Positions 49,807 to 59,944 of a stretch of DNA of 64,000 nucleotides are shown here, piece after piece. Source of the stretch: Prostheceraeus crozeri (Eukaryota; Platyhelminthes; Polycladida; Euryleptidae); assembly GCA_907163375.1 (NCBI GenBank), contig CAJQUW010001719.1, positions 1 to 64,000 on the forward strand, read 5' to 3'. Position 1 is the stretch's first letter. Each line of letters opens with the position of its first letter. The notes beneath the pieces were generated by a model. The model had not been told where the DNA came from. It saw only the letters and a list, made by a program, of their open reading frames with translations, and ran no database searches. A program made the translations under genes and the position numbers.

Positions 49807-50009
49807 CTGTGCATTGATTTCAGCCACTTGTGACCCTCTTTGGTTTCTCGTGGCTCAAACATCTCCAAGAACGCATGGTAGGAGATGTTACCGGTATTTT
49901 CCGGATCAAGAACTTGCAGCAACTCTCGAAATTGTTCGTCAGAAATGGACAACTTGAAATTCTCTAATACTTTTTTCAACTCCGAGCGAGTTATGCGACC
50001 GCTTCGATT
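49807..50009 (-). CDS. EFCAB6: EFCAB6-like exon H, canonical EF hand
   Basis: The exon is 203 bp, acceptor TTTCACAG and donor GTAAAT. Joined to exon G it gives the best calcium loop in the window, DRNRSGRITRSE, with Asp-1, Asn-3, Ser-5, Gly-6, Ile-8 and Glu-12 all present. A second hand with loop DPENTGNISYHA follows, then a basic linker (KEGHKWLKSMHR). This pair is the strongest candidate for real calcium binding. Confidence 0.9.
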
Positions 50010-51444
50010 CTGTGAAAGACAAATAAAAGTTCGAATCAGAAAATAAATGATATCAATTTTCAGCACAACTATGATAACTAATGAAAAACTAAAAATTGTC
50101 AATGCATTCCAAGTACTCGATATTTCGTCAAATGACCTTCCTGTTTGGTAAAATCGGATCATTTTCAATTATTAAAAAATGCAGCTCATTGATAAAGAAC
50201 ATTATTTTCTTATAATTTGAGAACTATCAATCCTCAACAGATGACTTGCGTCAGTATAGAAACTCGCAAGTTATCTCAATCCTCGTGTTCTTATAAAAAC
50301 AAAATGATCATTTTGATGAACAGATGAAAATTTAGACAAATGGCGTTAGGCCCAACTTAATGCCCAAATATAAATGTTGAACATAGTTTTTGAGAACTTT
50401 GAAATCTTTCTGAGATAACACAAATTGAGCCGCATTTTCCTGCGTACACGACGCAAGGAAGATGAGCCGCATGTCGAATAAAGTCACAAAATGTGCGTTC
50501 AGTGTCGTTTTACAACCTGCACACGATCTGCCTTGTCTCCGGTGCTACATTTTTAAATTTTTTATAGAATGATAGATAGATAGATTTGTAATCTATCATT
50601 TTGATAGGACTCCGACTCCGGGTAGCCAGTATAAATAGCCTAGTTTTTTTTAAAAAAAAACTGGTAACCTACGTCATAGATCATTATAGGGCTACCTGAA
50701 CCTATCTTTAGTGATCATTGCTGTATTAATTATCAATTATGTTCAATAAAGTTTATCAAATGTCGCTTTCAGTTGGATGCATACGACTCGTCTCCTCCCT
50801 GATGTGTGCTTCACACGGTTTTTCTCCAGTCTCTACCAGGCAGGAAAATCCCCCATCCTTCTCCAAAAAATATGAGTACACTTTCGATTATAATATGCGC
50901 TTTGGAGTACACATCACACACGATTAACGTGAACAAACTAGTGTTTCATTTTTGTCTCTGATGTGACCTTTGGTGCGCAGGTGTGATCGAGGCTTGGAAG
51001 GCTTGTCTTCTCTACTAAATCACCGAGTGAAAAGACAATCCTTTCTCACTATCACGGTTCATTCCCTCAATTATTACAAGCTTTGCATGCGACTTGATAG
51101 GACTCCGACTCCAGCAAAAATGATAGGACTCCGGGACTCCGACTACCTGACTCTCTATAACGCATTGATTCTATGGTGTATTTCCCTCGTATAAAAGGCA
51201 GGGAAATCCAAATCATACCACTGGTAATTACATGTCAAAAATTATTGCTCATCTTCTAATTGACACGAATGAAATTTCTCTCAGGGTCACTGCACATACC
51301 GAGTAGCAAGCTGCAGTAAAAGTGTTGGTTAGTTGTTCACTTAGCTGCTTAGCCGCTAGTCAGGGACTTCATCAGAAGCAGCAATCAGTTAAATGCCTCA
51401 TCAGCAACCCTCCGTTTCACTCGGTTGTTTCAATAGAGTCTTAC

Positions 51445-51487
51445 CATAGAGTATATTAGGTATATACCTATATATCCCTACTCTATG
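51445..51487. mobile_element. 43-bp CATAGAG element, two TIRs only
   Basis: Only 43 bp long: CATAGAGTATATTAGGTATA joined directly to the inverse end TACCTATATATCCCTACTC plus TATG. It is flanked by AGTCTTAC (51437-51444) and AGTCTTAA (51488-51495), a 7-of-8 target duplication. It is therefore an insertion of the CATAGAG MITE family reduced to its two termini. Confidence 0.75.
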
Positions 51488-51689
51488 AGTCTTAATGGAA
51501 GTTATATGCACGTACGAGAATTACGATAGGCATATGATTAAAACTATATATTCATCAGATGAATAGAATTGCTTTTGTAAGATATTGTGTCAACTCAACT
51601 GTCATGTATTCGAACACGGTAAAATACATTTCTATTACACAATGCGAGATGACAGCCAGAATAAAGAATGCTTGACATACTGGTTTTGG

Positions 51690-52510
51690 AATTCAAGAAG
51701 GACTGCCTAGAAATCATCAGTGACAATCTGATTTCAATAGAGACATAATGCGTTGATTATCGACAATCTGATTTCATGAGTGACAAAAGGCTTTCAACTC
51801 GGACATTGTGATGTTTTGTAGAAATGAAGCATGTTCATGAGTGGCATTAGGATTTCAATAGAAATATAAGCCAGATGGATGCATTGTTATCGAATGCTGA
51901 GCTACATAGAAATAGATTGTTCTTTATCTGAAGTTGACTAGAATGGAAATTGACTCAAGGTCGCGACACATACGGGGGGACTAAGTTGGGACATGAACCA
52001 CCAATGAAAAGCTTAGAATGGTACATGTGACTGATTCTAACCCAATCATACAGCCGTTGACAAGCGAATCTAGGTGAAAATGCGTGCGATTTATGTGCCA
52101 CTATTGTGTATTGCATGAAGCTTTACTTCCATTCTAGAGGTTTTATTGTTATCAATTTCTATGCTGAGCTAAAAATAGACTTCATTCAAAATAGATCGTA
52201 TGTTTAATTCTGTATTGACAATGCTGAATTGAGTGGTAGGATTCCTAATTGGCATTTGCTACAAATTTGCATTTGAATGTCAATTAACCAATTCAAATGT
52301 TGTCGTCATTACTGTTTTCGCAAGATCTTTCATGAATTACCAGATGTCACTGTTGATGTGACCCATTTCTCAATGAAAATATCTATGTCATCAATTGAAT
52401 TCTCGATGTCTTCATTTGAAGTCCCTGTGTCACTAATGAAATCCGCTGTCACTGTTGAAATCACTAGTTCACGTTAGTTGTTTTACATGTCACTGATGAA
52501 GTCCAAAACC
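51690..52510. repeat. Region with inverted clusters of GTCACT-type motifs
   Basis: The left end (51690-51870) has several ATTTCAATAGTGACA-like motifs about 20 bp apart, and the right end (52330-52500) has the inverse (TGTCACTRATGAAATC) in similar spacing. Such subterminal clusters are usual in hAT-type non-autonomous elements. Exact termini and target duplication were not found. Confidence 0.4.
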
Positions 52511-52610
52511 TGTAGTTAACTCGGGTCCTAAGTTTCTTAATTGTACACACGCGACTAGTTTATGGAAGACAAAAAATATGAAATTAATAATTATGAAAAC
52601 AGAAACTTAC

Positions 52611-52731
52611 TCTGTCAATCTTGAGAAATGCTAAGCGGAAAGAATGGTGATTCATATTCACATGACCATTTATTAAACTAACAATATCCCTCACTGGAGC
52701 CGAATGTCCGGTGCCTTGATGTGGATTGCAT
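52611..52731 (-). CDS. EFCAB6: EFCAB6-like exon G
   Basis: The exon is 121 bp, acceptor TTTGTAG and donor GTAAGT. It encodes a linker, then the helix FRLAFLKIDR. The terminal Asp-Arg are the first two residues of an EF loop completed by exon H, so this intron splits a calcium loop after position 2. The RTE-like LINE end lies in the upstream intron. Confidence 0.87.
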
Positions 52732-53004
52732 CTACAAAGAGATCAGAGAACAATTCTAAATATTCATAAATATCAGACAATGGTTATTGTTCATCGTCGA
52801 TTGATATATCGCAACATCAAAGACGCAGTCTGCAGATTGATAAAAGCTTCAGTGAATTTTAACTCATTATAATTGATGAAGAAAACTAATATCATGCAAG
52901 CGCGATGTATTAGCAAAATGTTTTTTGATCAGGAATATGAATATGATATAATCACGACTAAAAACATGATTTTTTCATGGTAAAAGCAAGTGGAATTGGT
53001 TTTG

Positions 53005-54060
53005 GTTTTCATGGTGGGATTGTCTCCGCACACGGGAAGTACCGGAGTGCTACATCTGTTTAATACAGGACATGTACAGGGACAGCACAACTGCAGTGAG
53101 ATGTAGACAAGGTGAAAGTCGTGCCTTTCCTGTCTCTGTTGGGCTACATCAAGGCTCAGCTTTAAGCCCTTTTCTCTTCATCGTAATAATGGATGAAATT
53201 TCCAAGGACTGCAGAAGAGGTGGTCCCTGGGATATGCTATACGCCGACGATCTCGTAATATTTGGAAGCAGTCATCAAGATGTAGAGCGAAGGTTGGAAG
53301 CATGGAGGAGAGCATTTGAGAGCAAGGGCCTGAGGGTAAGCCGTTCCAAGACCGAATATCTGTCGTCCGACCCAAGAAGAACAACTATGGAGATTCAGAG
53401 TCAGCCGCTGAAGAGTGTGGACTGCTTTAAATATCTGGGGTCCATGGTCAATACTGAGGTGACCAGCGCAGGTGATGTTGCACATCGAGTACGTTGCGGC
53501 TGGAACACATGGAAGAGACTGACTCCAGTGCTATGTGACAGAAGGATGCCACTGAAGATAAAGAGCAAAGTATACTCCTCTATGATCAGGCCAGCAATCC
53601 TTTATGGTTCTGAGTGCTGGGCCCCTCTCAAGACAGATGAGCAGAAGCTGCACGTGGCGGAGATGCGGATGCTAAGGTGGATGCAGGGCTACACACGCTT
53701 GGACCGGAAGACCAATGAAGAAATAAGATCTAATGTGGAGATAGCCCCTATTCAAGAATTGGCAAGAGCAAGAAGGCTGTCATGGTTTGGTCATGTGCAG
53801 CGTCGCGGAGAGAGCCATCCCCTTAAGAAAGCATCACGTCTGCAAGTGGAAGGAAGAAGAGATAGAGGCCGCCCGAAGAAGATCTGGACAGCGACAATAA
53901 CCGCCGACATGAAGGCAAAAGGAGTGGATGCCTCCCTGGTCCACAACCGGAAGGAATGGAAAAAGAGGACTGGACCTACCCTGGGATACGCGGGACAAGG
54001 GTCGACAAGGTGAGACAAGGTGAGCAAAAGCAAGTTCATCATGACCGAATTTCACTCATG
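53005..54060 (+). pseudogene. RTE-like LINE, 3' half of reverse transcriptase
   Basis: The open frame from about 53012 to 54013 encodes VGLHQGSALSPFLFIVIMDE, then LYADDLVIFGSS with the catalytic YADD, then FKYLGSMVNTE and RPAILYGSECW. The C-terminal tail is RRLSWFGHVQRRGE and RDRGRPKKIW, the layout of RTE-clade ORFs. It lacks the endonuclease and the fingers, so it is 5'-truncated, but the remaining 330 codons have no stop or frameshift. The end near 54060 has TGATGATT, as RTE 3' tails often do. It is antisense to the host gene. Confidence 0.82.
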
Positions 54061-54286
54061 ATGATTTAGTTTTTGAACTTTTGAATTAACAGATTTTCTT
54101 ACTTCTAGTTGTGAATGAATTGAGTCCAAGTGAAGGCTTGGTCATTAATGTAATAACGGGAACATATTCAGGAAGTAAATTTCACTACTGTATACCTTTC
54201 TTGATAATGCTAATCAAATTTCCATCGATTTTGAAGAAGTTACAGCACCTTATCGGGAGTTAGGAATAGCGTTCCTAGATACTTAC

Positions 54287-54397
54287 TTAACACGTGACTT
54301 AATTGGCAATGTAGAACCATTTGCTGTGGAAAGAGGGTCCTGAAAACGTTCCAGAAATGTCATCCAAGCCAGACGCCCAGTAGCCTTAACGCCACAT
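54287..54397 (-). CDS. EFCAB6: EFCAB6-like exon F
   Basis: The exon is 111 bp, acceptor CTTACAG and a perfect donor GTAAGT. It is the degenerate partner loop and exiting helix (CGVKATGRLAWMTFLERF) followed by a Ser/Thr linker. The intron separating it from exon E carries the mariner transposon and its neighbouring MITE. Confidence 0.85.
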
Positions 54398-54898
54398 CTG
54401 TAAGATGAAAATGAGTTGAGTTGATTGTCTGAAAGAAATGTATCCTCGCAATGATGCAAATAAGGATATCAAAAACAGAGGAGGCATGGTCTTTTTCACA
54501 CTATCTTCCTTTTTTACTTGGTTTCATTCAAGTATTAATTTAGCATTTAATATTCTAGAATCAAATTATGTATATAATATAATAACATACAATACAAGAA
54601 TATATGAAATATAGTCAAAGAGCCTTTCATTTAAAATCATGCAATCGTCTAGCTTGGCAATGAGTTCAGAAGCAAAAGAAAACATACTACAAGAGAAGAT
54701 TGCTGACTGAAGATGAAACGACACCTTCCAAGTAACAACATCGATCGCTATCGGTGACTAAGAGTTGCATGCAGGAGACTCTGACTTAGATACGAAGATT
54801 AAAACAATGTATGAAGCAAGAAGTTACTTTGGTTTGCCAAGTCACTAAATGACAAACTACAACTTGCAATAACATGTGACATAATCTATATACATATA

Positions 54899-55548
54899 CC
54901 GAGTAGTCAAAAAGTTTGTATGTACCTAATGTTAAACGAGATATCTACATTTCTAACATGCAGATTCCCTATTCAAGTAAAAGTTTGATGGAAAATAACT
55001 TGAAATGGATATCCATGACATATGATTGAGGAAACATAGAAAACTATGATAAATCTAATTCTAGAATTACATTGAAAACTTTGCTTTTCGTACAGTACGT
55101 GAGATAATGATTGTTTTATGTTATTTTAAGATACTAAGTTCTCACAAACAATTCAGGCATGGATCTCCTATTTATCAACACAAAGCTAAAACAAGTAATA
55201 TTATGATATTCATCGATTCTTCGATCACTTAACTTGCGCTTTCAAGTTTACAATAATTAATCAAAATAAATTTTCTTTCGTCTGATGACAGCTTCCGAGA
55301 CATTACGTGACAATAAAAAGTTTGAACTGATTTTGGTCATAAATTGATACGCTTTGATTATATCTTTGGATAAAATCAATGATTCTTAACATTCACATCT
55401 AATTATAGGTGTCTAACTGAGCATAGATAGTCCATGAACTGCTCGAGGCTCGATGACTCTACTAGATATCTAACTGTTGGACATGGATCATGAGAAATGT
55501 AGATATTTCGTCTAACATTAGGTATATACAAACTTTTTGACCACTTTG
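54899..55548. mobile_element. MITE with ~52-bp TIRs, TA-flanked
   Basis: TIRs starting GTCAAAAAGTTTGTATGTAC on the left and the inverse on the right (TATACAAACTTTTTGAC) extend about 52 bp with few differences. TA lies at both outer edges, so mariner-type mobilisation is likely. Length is 650 bp, no coding sequence. It ends only 14 bp from the DD41D mariner, but the TIR sequences of the two differ. Confidence 0.82.
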
Positions 55549-55562
55549 TATATACATGTATA

Positions 55563-57634
55563 CAAGGTGTTTCAAAAGTAGGCTAACAGTAGAAATTGGC
55601 CTTGAAAAGCTATGTCTTAATGCTATAGATTAATAAGCTATGTCATAATAATCTTTTTCACGATGCCACAGATAGCTAATATGCCTTGTATTCGTAAGGG
55701 GCAAAAATTCAATACTCTTTGACATCGCGTAAATCATATTAAAATTTCTCATGATCTCCAGTGTTTTCATGCCTACATATTTCACTACAACCCAATTTGA
55801 ATCTATACCGGTCATGAGAAGTCGAATAACTATCCAACATCTATCAAAAAAAAATTATTAGGAAACCATGTAAACAAGATAGTAGTTGTTTCAGTGTTAC
55901 TGCGGAGAAGGAAGAACAGCTGACATTCGAATGTCCTCCGCGCCCCTCAGCCTGGTGCACGAAGACGCTGTAGTCAACACAAGACAGGGAGGCGAAGAAG
56001 GAAGAACAGCTGACATCCAAATGTCCTTCACCTTTGTTAATTCCAGCCTACTCTTAGACCATCGTCAGAAGCTTCTGACGATGGCCTAGAGGAGGCTGAA
56101 ATTAATAAAGGTATTAACATTAAAACAACTACCATTTTGTTTGCTTGGTTTCCTAACAAAAAAATGAACAAATGAATAACCAAGGCCTATTCAACATATC
56201 AAAAAATTAATCAACTTAAAGTTGCAAAAATTCACGAACGCAAATGCTCAAAATGTCCACCATGGACATCGGCACATTCTTGTAGTCTTTCGGCCACACT
56301 GTGGCACACAGTTCTGCATAAGTTCCTGTCATCACTGATCTCTTGACAGGCATCTGTGATGTAGGAGCGGAGTTGAGAAAGTGTGTGAGGTTTTCGTCCG
56401 TACACTTTCTCCTTTACAACGCCCCAAAAGAAAAAGTCCATCAGAGTTAGATCGGGAGAGCGAGGAGGCCAAAGGATGCTACCACATCTCCCGATCCACT
56501 TTCCTGGAAAAGTGTCATTCAGATAGCTTCTGACACTCACTGCAAAATGCGCTGGTGTACCATCCTGCTGAAAGTACAGCTCATTGAAGTTGTTCAATGA
56601 CTGCATCTCAGGAATCGCAAAGGATTGGAGCATTTGAAGGTACACCTCAGCCGTCACAGTTCTTTCAAAAAATACTGGCCCAATCACACCGTTGCTTGAC
56701 ATACCGGCCCAGACGGTTAAGCCAGGCTGGTTCAGCTCATTTGTTGATACCATGTGCGGATTTTCAGGGAACCAGTAGACACAGTTATGTCTATTTACGT
56801 GACCTGATAGTTTGAAACTGGCTTCGTCAGACCAAACTATCTTGTCAAGCAAATCTGGGTTCTCCCGAATTTCCGACAACAAGAGCACAGCAAACTGCAA
56901 GCGTCGTTCAGCATCATCCGGTAGAAGGTGCTGCAACAGTCTGGGTCGGTATGGTTTCAACTCAACTTTCCTCATCAGTCTCCACGTAGAGCTTAGAGAA
57001 ATGTCCAACTCCAATGAGGCTCTTCTTGTTGACTTCTTCGGACTTTGAACAAATGTTTGGGCCACTAGCTCCTCGTTTGATGTTATTGAAACTGATCGAG
57101 GGCGTCCTGACTTCGGTGCATTCTCTACCGAACCGGTCTTTTCAAATTTATCTCGAATGCGATAAATAGCAAATCTTGATGGAGGATTGCTGTGAAAGGC
57201 ATCTCTCCATTCCATTCGCACCTTTTCAGCATTCTTGTTTTTCCAAAAGGATTTCAAAATCCATTTTCTCTGATCATCTTTTAGATGACCTGACATGACA
57301 GAAGCAGCAAATTCAAAAAAGCTTCAAGCTTGTTTAATTCACTTCAAGTCAAACTAACAGTGTTTGATTCAAATCAAATTAATTGAACATATCCATGTAC
57401 GTAATGTCAGATTGGTGCTATATCTTTTCCATGATAGATTTCAAAATTCCTTTGCCAATGGAATGCTACTGCATAGACTTCTAAATGATAGTAGCAATTA
57501 CTTCGAAGTCTATGGCTCATGTTGGACTGATCATGGATATCCATCGACTGATTCAGGTGTAAATCGCCAATAGAACGGTCAACATAGATTTCCTAGGGCA
57601 AAATCAACTGTTAGCCTACTTTTGAAACACCTTG
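55563..57634 (-). mobile_element. Mariner-type DNA transposon (DD41D), apparently complete
   Basis: Near-identical TIRs of 28 bp, CAAGGTGTTTCAAAAGTAGG at 55563 and the inverse ending at 57634, are flanked by TA on both sides. Length is 2,072 bp with a single uninterrupted transposase gene. There is a 30-bp direct repeat (GAAGGAAGAACAGCTGACAT at about 55908 and 56005) in the 3' non-coding part. Intact ends and gene suggest recent insertion. Confidence 0.9.
56232..57296 (-). CDS. Mariner-family transposase, DD41D
   Basis: The protein has 354 residues, the usual length for IS630-Tc1-mariner transposases. Residues 1-70 are an N-terminal helix-turn-helix region that ends in the AT-hook-like KSGRPRSV. 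The catalytic triad is visible: Asp-157 in VWSDEASF, Asp-245 in YFQQDGTPAH, Asp-287 in SPDLTLMDFFFWG. The distance between the second and third is 41 residues, the DD41D pattern described for the rosa-type mariners. The start is the first Met after an AT-rich leader. No stop or frameshift interrupts it. It performs cut-and-paste transposition into TA. It has the same orientation as the host gene. Confidence 0.9.
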   Translation of the reverse strand: MSGHLKDDQRKWILKSFWKNKNAEKVRMEWRDAFHSNPPSRFAIYRIRDKFEKTGSVENAPKSGRPRSVSITSNEELVAQTFVQSPKKSTRRASLELDISLSSTWRLMRKVELKPYRPRLLQHLLPDDAERRLQFAVLLLSEIRENPDLLDKIVWSDEASFKLSGHVNRHNCVYWFPENPHMVSTNELNQPGLTVWAGMSSNGVIGPVFFERTVTAEVYLQMLQSFAIPEMQSLNNFNELYFQQDGTPAHFAVSVRSYLNDTFPGKWIGRCGSILWPPRSPDLTLMDFFFWGVVKEKVYGRKPHTLSQLRSYITDACQEISDDRNLCRTVCHSVAERLQECADVHGGHFEHLRS

Positions 57635-57981
57635 TATATAATAATAATACCGCAACTATAATCCTTATAGGTAAATTAAGCAATGAAAACATATAACACA
57701 ATAACAGAATGACTGAAAAACATGTATTTTCAAAATCCTGATTCTTATACCTAAATCCTTTATCATTCCTGTACATGTATTTATAATAACTTTAGAAGTT
57801 GATGTTGTCATCTGCATTTACCAAATTCTGAGATTTCCAAAATTAGCAATAATTGTCATGATTTAGAGCTGCTACTGACCTTTTTAAATTTAGATCGGGG
57901 TATACTTATGGAAAGACTGGTACTTGTACATATACATGAAAAGACTTCGTTCATACCTAAAGCATTTTATTTTAAACTCAC

Positions 57982-58130
57982 CTGGACATCAGCTCGTGGA
58001 ACATATCTTCAGTGAGTGGAACTGTAAACTGATTGAGAATAGAACGCAACTGATCTATTGTAACAAAACCTGATCTCGATGCATCGAATGATAAAAATGC
58101 TTTCACTAATAATGCGTAGTTCTCTTTCAT
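57982..58130 (-). CDS. EFCAB6: EFCAB6-like exon E, EF hand
   Basis: The exon is 149 bp, acceptor TTTGTAG and donor GTGAGT. It contains a full EF hand: entering helix YALLVKAFLSF, loop DASRSGFVTIDQ (Asp-1, Ser-3, Ser-5, Gly-6, Gln in place of Glu-12), exiting helix LRSILNQF. The helix of the partner hand (EDMFHELM) follows. The ATG at its start is internal, not a start codon, because a good acceptor precedes it and the frame continues upstream. Confidence 0.87.
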
Positions 58131-58192
58131 CTACAAATAGAACGAAAAATACCATTCAGTATCCTCAATCATGCACAAGGTTGGTAATTTAC

Positions 58193-58311
58193 CTTCTTCC
58201 TAAATTCTTGTTCTAATTCAAAGAAATTGATTGAATGGATTTCTAGACCTTTACCACGATTGATGCCAGGTTTGATAGTACTGCTGTCTTCTTTTGGGGA
58301 CCAATTCAATG
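58193..58311 (-). CDS. EFCAB6: EFCAB6-like exon D
   Basis: The exon is 119 bp, acceptor TTTCAG and donor GTAAAT. It encodes a polar linker (ALNWSPKEDSS...) and then an amphipathic helix rich in Glu, Phe and Lys that leads into the next EF hand. Phase returns to 0 at its end. Confidence 0.83.
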
Positions 58312-58546
58312 CTGAAATGGAGTGGAGAAGTTGGAACTACAAAAGTTAACATTGCAAAATTGGTAAGTAGCAGAATACACACTGCTTCGAAAGAAAACAG
58401 CCATCGAAAATTTACTTATTTACCGGAAAAGATAAGAACTTTGATTGATTGATTGAAAATGATTTTCTTAAATATGAAATTTTATTCAACATGGAAAATT
58501 GGATCATGAAATTAACGATGGTCGAATAATTCTCTTGATGAAATAC

Positions 58547-58659
58547 CTGCAGCAGTACTTTCGGGCAACTGAGTGAGTTTTCGGGAAATGTTGATATTCA
58601 AGCGACGAAAGAAATCTTGATAGTCAACAATGTTACCACAATCTGTTCTTTGCCAAAGT
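58547..58659 (-). CDS. EFCAB6: EFCAB6-like exon C
   Basis: The exon is 113 bp, acceptor TTTTCAG and donor GTATTT. It completes the Arg codon of exon B and gives the second hand of the pair, with the short ligand-poor loop typical of even-numbered hands in this family (TDCGNIVDYQDFF). A Ser/Thr/Pro-rich linker begins near its end. It leaves one base for the next codon. Confidence 0.85.
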
Positions 58660-58730
58660 CTGAAAATAAAGAATAAATAAATGCAAATTCTTTGCATATT
58701 CGATTGATGAAGTTTTGTAGTATAAGTTAC

Positions 58731-58867
58731 CTTGTCAAAAGCTTCGGAGAAATCTTGAAACAATAATTTTCCAAAACCTTTTGCAATTCATGCCTTTGTA
58801 CTTTCCTGTCACCAACATAATCAAACAAGCGCAAGGCTTTCAGGATAGTCCTCATATTGCGTTCAAT
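58731..58867 (-). CDS. EFCAB6: EFCAB6-like exon B
   Basis: The exon is 137 bp, acceptor TTGCAG and donor GTAACT. It continues in phase from exon A: IERNMRTILKALRLF is the entering helix, and DYVGDRKVQRHE sits where an EF loop belongs. Loop position 6 is Arg in place of the usual Gly, so calcium binding by this hand is doubtful. It ends with two bases of an Arg codon. Confidence 0.85.
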
Positions 58868-59500
58868 CTGCAAGTGAAATAAGGATTACTTATGAAGGCT
58901 AATTGATTCATGGACTCTGGTTAGTCAACGCAAAATGTCTTGCTAAATCAATTAAAATTCACCTTATCAGAAGTGTGCAAATTCGACATTCAGCATGAAA
59001 TAAATAAAAATTTAGTTCACAATCTCTTAGATAGTATCCAGAACACTGACTATAAATCAATCCTGAAAAACTATTGATGTAATTATTGGTATCTAAGAGA
59101 AAAAAAATTGTGAAAATCATTATTTTGTCCTGTTTCGCTTAAACCCAAGATTTCTTATAGGCTATACATGTGAGAGTATATTTCAAATTTTATTTATCAT
59201 CATCACCATGAAAAATATCGTCTCTGCTAGAACGCTGTATTGTAGTTCAAAAAAAATTTCGAAAGAACACTGCCTTTAAGGCAAATGAATAATCAAAGGT
59301 GACATTTCTAATAATAAAAGTTAATTATTACGAAATTACTGTAATGAATAATTACAAAAAAGGTGTATTCACATTACTCACATGAACACTTGTACGACGT
59401 ATAGATATAACTTCGGTATATATTTCATATGACGGATCAGAATGGTATCGCTCATAAAGAAATTCGAATGCTTATGGTTCTTCCTAAAATAGGTTCATAC

Positions 59501-59713
59501 CTTCGTCTTGAGAATGATTTCCATCTCATCATAGTCTTCTATTTCGCTTTGTGGAATAGGAGTTAGAAGTCTTGGAGTCCCTCTGGATCCTTGCTGATGA
59601 GGAGCTGTTCGTGCCCCGGCTCGACTTCCCATCCTCGATGTTTTGCCACCAGAGTTATAGAATTTATTCAGAAAATCCCGATATTTGATTGTTCCATTTC
59701 TATTTGTTTCTAC
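59501..59713 (-). CDS. EFCAB6: EFCAB6-like exon A (first found)
   Basis: The exon is 213 bp and phase 0 at both ends. Acceptor CACAG and donor GTATGA flank it on the minus strand. Translation opens inside an EF-hand loop (ETNRNGTIKYRD), so at least one coding exon lies upstream, to the right. A low-complexity Gly/Arg/Ser/Pro linker of about 30 residues follows, then an acidic helix ending EMEIILKTK. The linker resembles the disordered spacers between EF pairs elsewhere in this protein. Confidence 0.85.
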
Positions 59714-59944
59714 CTGTGAATGAATTACGTATGTAGAAGTTCAGAATCCATGCGAACAGACAGAATGTGAGTTCAGTTGTTAGAATATTTTTCGAATACT
59801 CGTCGAATTTGTTATCGCTATAGATTATCCATTAACTCAGTGATTTCATAAAAATTATTCAACAGATATTTGCCATTTGAAACAAAAAATATCTGACAGG
59901 TGCGATCAGTACTCACTGAATCTACTGAAATACTTTAACATTAA

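Noticed and set aside
50600-51160. Three direct copies of GATAGGACTCC about 20 and 500 bp apart, with GGTAGCC / GGCTACC nearby
   Set aside because: They suggest a mobile element, but neither termini nor target duplications could be fixed.
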